NCBI RefSeq assembly: GCF_902459465.1
Contig: NC_047082.1
Span: 7,667,407-7,731,406 of the forward strand
DNA length: 64,000 nucleotides
Source of the DNA: Asterias rubens
Taxonomy: Eukaryota; Echinodermata; Asteroidea; Forcipulatida; Asteriidae
Direction of reading: 5' to 3'
Notes under the pieces: model-generated
Told to the model about the DNA's origin: nothing
Databases searched by the model: none
Seen by the model: only the letters and a program-made list of their open reading frames with translations
Shown: one piece after another, positions 37,301 through 49,300 of the stretch
Layout: the number at the start of each line of letters is the position of its first letter
Numbering within the stretch: the stretch's first letter is position 1
Translations under genes and position numbers: made by a program

Positions 37301-40300
37301 TGCAGTCTGACTTGGAGTACCACCAAATGAGAAGGAAGCTTTGCTCTCTGGAGCCGACGTCGGTTTGACCGATGAACCGAATGTAGCGCCTCTCTTAGCA
37401 AGTGGAGCACCCGTACCAGCCTCATCAGAGCCTGCATTGGACTGGCCAAACTGATAAGCAGGCGGCATGCTATTTTGATGAGGTGTTGGTTGCGTTGTCT
37501 TATTAACAGCGTTAGAGGTGTTCCCAAAGCTAAATCCTGCACTACTGCTTGGTGGTTTGGGCTCGTCTTTAGTCTCTGATGGTGTGCCGCCGAATTTGAA
37601 GACTGCTTTACCTGTTGATTGCTGCGACTCTGATGTAGTAGGTGGATTGGAACTGGCACTAACGTTGAAGGTTGATTGACTTTTAGGTGGGTTATTGTCT
37701 GTTGCTGGTGCTTTGGCACCAAACGCAAATGTGGTATTAGGTGTTGACGTTTGCTTTTGTTCTGTGACAGCAGCACCAAAATTTATAGTAGAGGTTTCAG
37801 CTTTGTTTCCACCAAAAGAAAAAGTTGCTTTGGGTTGTGCTTTGTTGTCCGTTTCTTGGGTCGATGTAGGGGTGGCATTTACCATTCGTCCTCCAGCTCC
37901 AAAGGCTGCTTTGCTTGGTTCTGCCGACTTGAAAGGGTCCACATTTGGAGGTGTTGCGTCAGCTTTTGTTGTTGTTGTAGCAGCAGCACCGAACTGGAAA
38001 CTAGCGCCAACTGCTGGCTTATCCTCTTTCGATGTTGACGAGGCCGTGCTTGGTGTTGGTGCACCAAATGAAAACCCACTGTCCGTTTTACTTGTTTTGA
38101 CCGTACCAAACTGTACAGTGCTGGCCGCTGGCAATGAGTTCGTCTTTTCCTCCGAGTTTGAACCGAACTGAAACCCAGAAGCGGGGCCATCTTTTTGTGA
38201 ACCAAATGCTAGTCCTGTGTCTGCTTTCTGGCTGCCAAATGTTACCCCACCTGTAGGTATACTGAAGCCCTTCGACATAGCTGCACCGAAATTCACACTT
38301 GAGGTTGTCCCACCGAATTGGAAGTCGCCAGCTGTTGAGCTTGTGCTTGAGGATGACTGGCTACCCAATTTAAATACTGATGCTAAATAGCAGAGAAATA
38401 TAAACGCAAAGGAATTAGGAGTTAGGTCTTGTCAAGTGCAATCGAAACATTACAAAATGTATACCCACTAACAGCAGAAATAAAGTACAGGCTTCTTGGC
38501 TTGAACTTAACACTGGACCGCAGGCCCCACCCACGGCCAGTGATTTTAGCATTGGGCTAGTAATCGATGACTGTACAAGTTCAGCCGTTTTCACGAATCG
38601 TGCACAGCCTTGTTTTGATCTTGACAAACAACCTGGGCCTAATTTCATGACTCTGTTTATCGATAGCAAAGAATCAGCGCTTAAGGAAGCAGGCATATTT
38701 CAAGGGTGAACAGGTTTTTTTTGTTTTTTCGCATGCGTTTTCGGCAGTTGCACAGTAAGCAGAGAATGGTGATCGTGCAGTGCATAATTCAGCATTAAGC
38801 AGAGCCATGATATTGGGCCAAGATGATAAAATTCAGATTTTCAACTTGCTGTTGAAGAGACCAACTTCCATCATCAAACACAATGTTTGTATACATACCT
38901 GGTGGCGTATTGAGCGAGGGCTGACTACCAGGTTTTGGCGCTGTACATGCTATACACCTATCTGTTGATTCTTTATTATATATCATACACACAACACAAG
39001 TCCATGACCCTGTCGGTGGTCTAAATTTATCCATTAAGGAATCGGTAGAGTTTGAAGTAGGCTTCAGAACACCACAGCCTTTGCATTTTAGGACGCCACT
39101 ATTATTCTTCTCTGGACAGGACGCACAGTGCCAGCTCCCGCCGTTCGAGTTTGTTAAGGTAGTATTACTGGACATTTTGAGATTGTTAGAACCTGCCACT
39201 CCTGGTTTAGCTGTAGTACAAGCTACACACTTGATCGCCTCAGCGTTATTCTCTACAAGACAAGTATCACATTCCCAGCTCCCCGAGGGCGGTTTGAACG
39301 AGTCCATTAGAGAATTTGTAGTTCCAGGTGCTGCTTTTGTAGACAAGTCTGGATTGGGCGTCATGCACGCTACACACTTATTAACGTCCTGTTTGTTTTG
39401 AATCTCGCACGTGGGGCATTCCCAAGATCCCTCCGGTGGTTTAAACCGAGCTTGTAAGTCATTCATGGCATTAACATCCCTACTACTACTACTACTGCTG
39501 GGAATGGCATGCGAGTTGACCATTTGTGGTTTGGCAGTTTGGCAGGAGATGCACTTGTTGTCGTCAGCCTTGTTCTGAATCAGACAGGTGTCGCACTCCC
39601 ATGAGCCAGGTGGAGGTTTGAACTTCTCGGCAAAAGCTGATATTGTGTTGTTTGAAGATGTTGTCAGGGTTTCCGTCGTCGCTTCCATTGACGTTTGGTC
39701 TGAGGATGGAACTAAAAGAGTAAAAGATTGTTTTATACCAAAGCTCCCCATACGTTGTGCAAGAACCACAAAATTACACAGCTTACTTATCACAGTACAT
39801 CAAAATGTTTACTTTTGATCCACTTAAAACCAAGTCCGAAGTTTGCTACTTTGGAACTACTGACTGATTTGGGAGATTAGAAATTACTCCACTAGTTCAA
39901 AGTGGGCAAAGGTAACACTACATTACAGTGAATCATTCATTGTATGTTTGGAGAGAGAAAATATTTAAGGGAAACGTTTGGTAATCACTTTTACAATTAA
40001 TTGAAACAAAAACTTTGGGTTAGAAGCCTACAGCAGCTTTCGGAAGAATATAAAGTATTTTGAGAAACATTTCACTTCAAAGTACCGTAGTTATGTAAAA
40101 AGATATCAGTTTTTATGTTTCATATGTTGAATCCGAGAGTATTTCTATTAGGGTTTGGCGATGCGCAATGGGACTTAGCAGTGATATGCACTGTACAAAT
40201 GCGGTTTATTAATGTGTTACTGCAAACCTCATCTCCTTCAAAGGAGTCTCAAAGAAGTTAGTTACTTACCAAGTCCGAAGACCTCTAAGCAACTACCAGT

Positions 40301-43300
40301 CTTGAGTGTTTTTGCTGGCTTAATACCAAAGCCTCCCCTGTCTTCTTCATCACTTTGGTGATCCCGAGGAGGAGTCTTGACAGGACTCTTAGCCATGAAG
40401 GAGGATGTCTGAGGAGGTTGGCTGCTGGAAGACGACTTCATGAAGTTCATTTGCTTTGAAGGTGGAGAGGGGAATGCATCAGCTTTCTTAGGAAGGCTGA
40501 ACGTAAAAGCCTGAGCAGATAAAAAGTCATATCAGTACAATTACAAACAGATTAGGAAGTAGATGCAGGGATGTGATAGGCTGTTGAACAAAAACCTGAA
40601 TTATATGCACAAATGTTGCGAGCACAAAGCGTGAAAGCCAGAGTGTGAAGCCTGCTTACATACATTTATCTCTGGTTTTGAAAGCCCTACTCAGCAATAT
40701 GGGGTGTTCCATAAGGTTTTATCTTCATTTTTTTATGAACTTGATCTTAGTTATAAAATATTTGAAAAAAATTGGGTTGGGGTTTAAAAATGGATTTCCG
40801 GTTATTTTAAAGATGAAACATTTGATCTTTTTAAATACAGCATTCCACCAGCCATTCATACAAAAGCTAACCTACCTCTGTAGTCTCGATTTCAGGCGCT
40901 GATATTGTCGATGAAGACTGTCGGAGAATCGGTGAAGCAAATGTGAATTCCTGCTCGTCATTCTTGGCAGCTGCAGGCACCGAGACGGCTGGTTTGGAGG
41001 TTACAATGTTGAAACCCTGGCTGGGGACAGACGCAGCAGCTGCTGGTGGTGGTGCTGTAGAGAAGGATGATGTCGTCTGCTTCGCTGGTAAGAGGGGTTT
41101 GCCGAAGTTGAATGAGGGCAGGGATTTGTTGCTACCAAGGGGTAGTGGTATATTGGGAAGGTCAGGAACTTCAATCTGAAATTAAAATTAAATTCATTTT
41201 TCATATCAGTATGAATTTTTCATTTTTACACATTGTCACCATGAGTATCTTTCCAAGAAGATAACTGATTTGCGACATTCTGATCCACATTTTTATAAAT
41301 TCATTCTAACTTGGTGTTCATCTTTCAAAAGCTTTACTTTGCAGCCTAGGGCGCTAAAAAATAAAAAACTATTGTTATTTTTCATGGCGCATCAGTCGCA
41401 ATGCATGCATACCGGCCAACAATTTGTACTTATCGCCCACAACATGCAGGCTTGTGCATGGTGTGAACTCTGACCCATGATTTATATTGTGTCGGACCTT
41501 GCTTCACAATAACATTGATAGACATCTTAAGATCACTCGTAGCTCTTTGAGAAAGTGAATGCAGGTACGAAACACTCACCACATCATCCTCATCTTTGTG
41601 AGAGCTATAGTGCATACTGCTACGTTTAGGCATCTTCATCTTGCCCCCGCTGCTACCCTTCTCAAGTGAACTGCTCTGCTCTGGTGTCGTGTCTACTCTA
41701 AACAATGAAGATTGCGTTGCAGAGCTGCTGGTTTGTGTATTTGGTCTATGAAAGAGAAATAGATAGAGGAAATGGAGCCAATAAGATATCAATTTATTAT
41801 GCAATAACCTTTGACTGCTGACTTAAATGCTGGGTTTACCTTGGGAAATTACTCCATAAAAACATCCCTGGAGAGCTGTTGGTTCTATAAAACATTGACA
41901 GAAACGATCCCTTTAAAATAAAGTAGTTTTAGAAAAAGAGTTGATTTTTCACCCAAAAATTTGAATTTTTTTTCAGGGTTGGTGCTTGTTCGGGAATGTT
42001 GCAAAACAAGAAACCGTTATGGGGTATGACAACCCAATCTCTTTGTAGCATTTTCTCTGGTAAGAATGTTTCCTCGATCCTTCTCACACTCTGGCCCATC
42101 ACTATGGAACTCCCCACAAATCTCTTATAAGTCACTACTTATACCAGCTTCAAAACTCATTTGAAAACCTTTGTTGGGCTTAAAATGTCATCAATGTTAC
42201 TCATTGTAGGCCCATCTCTTCTCTGCTAAGAGCGTCTTTTAGACAGACATGGCGCAATATAAATGGCCACGTTTATTCTTCTACCTACATGTTTACAGGT
42301 ACAGTCTTCACATGTGCAAAAGTGAGTAAGACGAAGCCGCAGGAACAAGCCACCAAAACAGCTTTAAAAAAATGGGTTTATTTACAGATACAAAAAAGCT
42401 GCTAGTGCAAGTAAAAACTGGTGGCTGGCTTTGTTAACGGAGCGTTAGGTTGGACAGCTGACTCCAGAACTGGGCCAGTGACTTATTATACTATTATTAT
42501 AAGAAGTTAAGTAAACCTAGCTCACTTGAAAGAGAACCCAGTAAATGCTGGAGTTGAAACAGGCACACTGCTCTGTGGGTTAGAGATGACAGTCTTTTCC
42601 TGCGATGCCTTGGAGGTTGAGGGCCTTTCGTTCTTTGGTAACTCAGTAGAGGTGGCCAAAGGTGGTTGCCTGTTGGGCGTAATGCTGACCGTACGAGGAG
42701 TGTTATACCCAGAGACTGGTGGGCCTGGTATTCTAACACTGCTGTGGCTCAAGCCGACTGAACGCTGTGGGGATGGCGCAGGCCTTGGCCTGGGGGTTCG
42801 ACTCGCCTGTATGGAAGGAGAAAAAGATCTAATTAGCCAAGTTTAGTTTGAACATGAACACTGTGACAAGTACATGACTTCAAGATGAAGGAAACAGGCC
42901 TTAAGGGCTATTTTACAACAGGCAATTTACAAGCAACCAAATCCAGGCAAGGACAGCCATTCACATGTCAGTTTCCTCATTACTTTCTTGAGGACCAATT
43001 GAGTCCAGATTTTCACAGGTTTTTTATTTTATGCATATATGTTGGGATACACCAAGTGAGAATACTGGTCTTTGCAATTACCAAACGCGTCCAGTGCCTT
43101 CAAAGTGTACTGAATAAACCGAATACAGAAGAAGAAATCTTACAGTAAAAGCTAGAGGTGTTGACGATGGTGATAAGGGTATCCTCTTAGCATCCGATAG
43201 CGGAGTAGACATCTTCTCTAAGGTATCCAGAATCCTCTTGGCAGTATTACTTGTGATTCCCATGTTGCTCCCATCGGCTGGCTTCACTAACCTCGGACGA

Positions 43301-46300
43301 ACAGAACGCTTGATTGGGAGGTGAACCTTGGACAGGATGAAATGGAGCACAGTCATTAAAACCAGGCATGATAGTAGGAACATTTCATTAAGAACAATGG
43401 ATGACCTAAATGTCAGGTGTTTTTTTTTCATTTTTTTTTATGCAAGTCGCCAGACACACAAGGCCTGAAGGCCACTTCAAGGTGTGGGCTACATTTTTTT
43501 TTTTCAGAGGCCGTTGCCACACTCCTAGGGCTGAAACAGGGTAACCCCTTTTTACAGTCCATACGGATGTAGGTTTGGGCATCATCAATGGTATTGGCTT
43601 TTATAGACTTTCCAGTAAATTTAATAACAGTTTTGCTGTGGTGCTCTTAGCTTTTGCTGTACAAGTGCCCTATGCAAAGTTACAACAAATACAAACAGAC
43701 ATTTTCCTAATAGAAGCGGCCCTTATCAGAGGAAAATGGTTGTGCTCCTTAAAGAGCGAAGTTCAAGGACTGCTCATAGCTGTGTAACACCCGTCTTAGA
43801 CAGTTGGAGTGATTCAAGGTTGACCACAATAAATGTTGGTTTCAGACAGGCAAACTTCACATAACATTAACATTGGCTCTGCCAGGCATGCAACTGCCCG
43901 ATGAAAAAAAAAGAGGAAACTTTTCGAGACCCACAATGGTACCCTAAAAAGTGTTGAGCTTTTTTATGCTCTTAGGATCAATCTTAGCATGTATGACAAA
44001 GACAAAGTGAAGTGTTTTATACAACTAAAATAACATGGAAAAACACCTTGCCTATGTATGCACCGTAATTCTAAGGTGGCAAAGCATCGGGAGTTGATTA
44101 AGTTGAGGAAAACTAACTATTGTTTCCCAGGTAGTTATGAAATTTGCATAAAATTATTATTCCCCCCCCCCCAAAAAAAAAAAAAAATCTGATTTTTTTT
44201 TTTTTTTTTGGGGGGGGGGAATAATAATTTTATGCAAATTTCATAAACAATAGATAGTTTTCCTCAACTTAATCAACTCCCGATGCTTTGCCGCCTTACA
44301 ATGTTCGGTGAGAGCCACTTGTTTCCGCTTGCCGTCTTGCACATCACACAATATGCCATTCCTGGCTTGTCCACTTTCCGGACGGTTTCGGAGAGCAGTT
44401 TACCGTCTACGTCTTATTTTTCCAACCAGAACCACTTCCAGGTATTTTTTACTCTTTTATCTATGGCTTTAATTTGGCCAGGTACCACTCGGTCCCGCTC
44501 TAAAATATCTTTTCTTTTGGATGTCATTTTGACGGACGTTTGAAGATGCGACTGTTTCGTAGCGCAATGTGAGACTCGCACACAGCAGCAGTACACATGT
44601 ACGTTTGGTAACTAACTCACACACACATACATACATGTACAATACGTGTATACTATTGCAAAATAGCGGGACCAGACGAAGACATGACCTTAGACTCATT
44701 TCAAGGCTGTATAATAACTTGGTTTAGCACACAACTCGCCTGCGCCACGGGGTGCGTTCCACTGTTCCAGATTTTTCGACCGTACACACGGCTATTAATG
44801 ACCGCATGCAGTGTGTAAACGTATGCATTGCTTGCTGTGGGCTTTAGATTGACCATGCAGTAGAATGGATTGCGTGCCGCGGCAGAGGCCAGACCATGCG
44901 TTACTATGCATTGTTGTAAATTGTCTTAAGATCGCGCTAACCGCGGAATGTTTTTCTTAGCGCTAATCAGTTTTTTAAAAACGCGGAATTCCGCGGAAAC
45001 GCGGAAGAGTTGCATGCCTGCTCTGCTCATGACAAGATCGACGTCTGAAACCAAGGCGCTCCAGAGTCGAAAGAACGACTGCAACAGTCGATCTTTCCAC
45101 TTATAGTGCGTCCAGTCGCTCCTAACTGTTTCAGATGTTGTTCTTTTCATATGCTTAATTAAGATTTTGGTTCGGGGCGACTCTGGAGCGCCTGTCTGAA
45201 AAGGAGGTAAGATGCCTACCTCATAGGGCGAGGTCCTAGGTCTCTTAGATGCTGCTGACCTCAGAGATGATGAACCGCCAAATGTTGTCCTCCCTGGGTA
45301 GAAGGGTGATGAAGTAGATGTGTCCATCGTTGTCTTTACACTCTGAAATCAACAACAAAGGAAATTCGTTCAAACCCTTACCAAACAAATTTCATAAATT
45401 TGGAAGCAGAATGTTGATAAGTACTTGCAAGGGTTTCCAGACAGGATATTTGGATATTGCGGAAAAAATGAGAAAAGTTTTATTGGTAATAAGCCACAAA
45501 GGAGACTGACTGTGCATATTTATAAAAAAAAATTGAGTTGAACAAAGAAAAAATTGACAAAAGAGGGATTTGAACCAATGATTTCCAGATTAATGTACTA
45601 AGCTCTACCAACTGAGCTATCCAAAGAAAGTAAGACTGCATGTGCCTTTTATTCTTCAGTTCTCTACCAATCCTATATAAAACCTTTTAAGAGTAACAAA
45701 TGGAGATTCTACTCTGAAGATTACAGTAAAAATGTGTATATTGAAATTCTGCCCTCATTGTGGGTGCTTACCCCTCTTGGAGTACCAAAGTAACTAGTGT
45801 TGAATGATGGCTTCCGTGTACTAATAGCAGGTTGTTGAGGTCTGCTCAGCGATGATGGTGCAGGCCTTGCCCTTGTAGTTGCCTGCCTGCCCGAGGGTGT
45901 GTGAGACCACAAGCTGGTAGAAGGTCTTGGGGTACTTCTGTGGCCAAGATCTGCGCATAAAAAAGAGCCATGGTTCAATGTATTAAACCTGTACTGTACC
46001 TAAAACATACTCATCTCTCAATGTGTTATCCCCATGTTGTTTTGGCACACAGCGGGGATCAAATATACACTGGACTGCATGCCAGAGGCCTGCTGTGATT
46101 TCAGCATCAGGCCTGTAAACTCATGATTAGAATCTTGTCTTTTTCAATTCAATAACTGAGCAGAAAATTTTTGAGCAAAATTTTCTGCTTAAGTTGCCCT
46201 GAAACCTACTTAGGGCCACTGATTTTCCGTTTCAGAAAAGTGCAAATTCCGTTTGGCAAAAACATGAATTCCGTTTCAGGCACAAAAAATTCCGTTTCAT

Positions 46301-49300
46301 GTTTTTTTAATTAGATAAAAGGTTGTTTAATACCCAGGGACACACTTATAAAAATCAATTTGAGATAAGTTGCACTGTTGACTTCGTAAAATGTTCATTT
46401 GAACTGACAAATTTCAAAAAAATACTTTTTTTTATAATTGTGGATTATTTTGTATACTGCTGTTCTAAAAAGGTTGCACTGTGACTGCAGTATCAATGCA
46501 CATGATGTGATAGACTTGATTCCAAGTCTAAAACTGCAGTTGATTCTCTGCATCAGCCACATTGTAGGCTAATGACAGGAGTGTATCCACAAGAGGGCGC
46601 TGTTTCAGCATGATCAAAGACTTGGAAACAAGTCTATGGACGTGACCATTCTCCATCCACAAACAAAATGTCAGCCATTTTGTTTTCGCTTTGGCGACAG
46701 AATGTTGACAGTTTACGGTTTTATTTTAGACCTTTCCGAGATGAAAAAACATTGTATGTGTTCTTATAGATCATAGGTAAGCTAGTTTGTGTATTATTGT
46801 TGGTAAAAGAGAGGGAGAAAATGCAATTTGGGTGAACAAAAAATGTTTAAAACGTGCCGCGAATAATGCCCTTCGCTTAACCATGTTAACAACGTGTGTA
46901 CATCATGTGTGTAAACATTGAGGATGGTGTGAAGTAGAACAGAATGATCCACGGTTACGATCTCGTACTTTTTAATGGTCTGATTTCTGATGCCTTTTTA
47001 GTTTAACAAAAAGAATCTTAATAAAGAATGCAATTTCAATAGTTTTGGCGTCAAGAAAAAAAAAAAAAAAAAAAAAAATCAAATTTTCTGAAATCCCGTT
47101 TTCCGTTTCAAAGGGCGGATTCCGCGAATTCCGTCCGTTTTCCGCGATCGCGGAAAATCAGTGGCCCTACCTACTTCATAAAGCATGTAAACATAAAAAC
47201 TTTTTTTTTTAAAAGCATAGGAAAAACTTGCTTAACAGATACTCGTTACCAGCCAAAATTCTATAAAGAATGCGTTGTCACAACTGGTGCCCCACTAAAT
47301 TTTTGCTGAGCAAATAAATTTGCTTAGCAGTATTTTCTGCTTAACAGCTTTATAACATTGGGCCCTGGTCATGACCGTGCTGATGAAACTATTCACACAT
47401 ACCTGAGAGAACATCCAGATTAGAATCCGATAGTTTCTCTTGATGTTCCAACTTATCCAGATTGGGATAAAGCGACGATACGACACTCGAAACGTCATCT
47501 GTAAGGAGAAAATTGGTGCAAACAAAATAAATAACATGTATTGATTGAAGAATCAGAAACTAAATTAAATGGTTATGAACCTTGAACTCACTTCAAGGCA
47601 CAATTTCCTAGAGCCGCTGAAGCAGAAAATAGTGCTTAACCCCTTTTTGCTTAGCAAAAGTAAGCAGGATACCAGTCACAGATTGTACATTTGACATGGT
47701 ATCTTGGTTGATAACCTTATTCTAGTAAGCATAATTTTGATTTGCTTAGATTATTTTTGTTTTTAAGCAGCTATATATGAAATTGGGTGCAGATGATTGG
47801 GCAGCATCCAAATCGAGCGACTTTGACTACTGCTTTTGCTGCAGCATCAACAGTGAAGAATTAGGGAACAGTATACTTCTGAATATTAAAAACAAAATTT
47901 GCCTTTTGAGAAAGACTCTGCTAGGGTCGAGGGCCATTAACTCTTGTTTGCATTTATACCATAGGTCCTTTTGGTTGGTAAGCAGTTTGCAACAGCTAAT
48001 TCCATTTTCTTAAAATAGATTTGAATACCTTTTTGGGTTGAGGGTCCTTCCCCAACATCTATCTCGATGACTTCATCGTCCTCGTCAACATCTACTGGTG
48101 TCGATGTACTCACAGGTACAGACAACCCAGCAAAGGGGGTGAATACAGGTGTGGTGACTCCTTCCTCTGTAACCCTTTGCACCCCCGTTCCGAATGGTCT
48201 CGGCTCAGAATCCTGCACCATGTCTATCTCGATTGGGTTAAAGTATCGCTCATCGGGGGAGACAGTTTGCCTCTGAGGGATGGAGTTCGTGGAGGATGCG
48301 GTATGTTGTTGTTGTTGTTGTTGTTGTTGGTTTGGGGATTCTTCAGGTGGGTTACTGGCCCACATGTTTGATAGCCAAGATGGGGTCACCATATCTTTCA
48401 CTCGATCCAGGAATGACTACAAAAGAAAAGGTAAACAAATAAACAAATAAAAACATGTAACAGTTGGACAAGCTCAGAAAGATGAGCAGGCCTGGATTGT
48501 AAGTTAGTGGCACCATCCGGAAAAAAATATTTGTAAAATCAGGAATCTAACATGAAACAAAACTGAAAAATTGTCCATTGTCAGGTCACCATTATACAAA
48601 CATGCATCTGGCCTTGAATTACACAAAAATCAAGGAGGCCATGGCCTGTGTTGATCCATGTCTTGGCCTGGGTGCCCCTTAAAAAAATTCCCAGACTTTG
48701 AGATTTTCCAATAGAAGTATTTGCAAAAGATGAATTCCAAGCCTGAGGTACATTAATGGCTTTTTGTCGTTGACTACAGATGTACTTTAGAAAACAATAT
48801 GACGATTGCATCATTGCTACCATGGCAACTTGACTGTCTATTTTTTTTATTAGTGTTTCGCAGACATCACATTGTCCTGAAATAGTAAATCAAGTGTCCA
48901 GTGTGTGACGGAGTTAGGTGTATCATATTATCATTGCTTACATAAATGAACTATGTCAATGGCATGCATGAAACACCATAGAAGCAATAGCATTAATGCC
49001 CCCTGGTCATTGCCTTGGTGTCCCCTGTAATGTTCTTAGTAGAAATTTAAACTTTCCCTGCCTATGTCAGGCTCAATGGGCTGCCTGCATTGGGCTGACT
49101 TAATGAGGTTATCTGCAGGTGTTACCGGTAACCACTCACAGACATGCCCCTCTACTCTCTTTTAAGTGCCTCAAATTCCCCATTAAACCCTCTACTAGGT
49201 GTTCTTCAGCATCAATAAATGAAACTCCTCCCAAACCAAGGCTGAAGGCCCCTTTAAGATATATGGTCTCGTTTTGAACACACAATGGGGGGGGAAAAAA

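Noticed and set aside
37234..38205. Long overlapping open frames on both strands (up to 181 codons) inside the NUP153 FG exon
   Set aside because: They are shadows of the FG-repeat coding frame. The repetitive Ser/Thr/Ala-rich codons keep other frames open, and the minus-strand frame with FG motifs is the one joined by correct splice sites.
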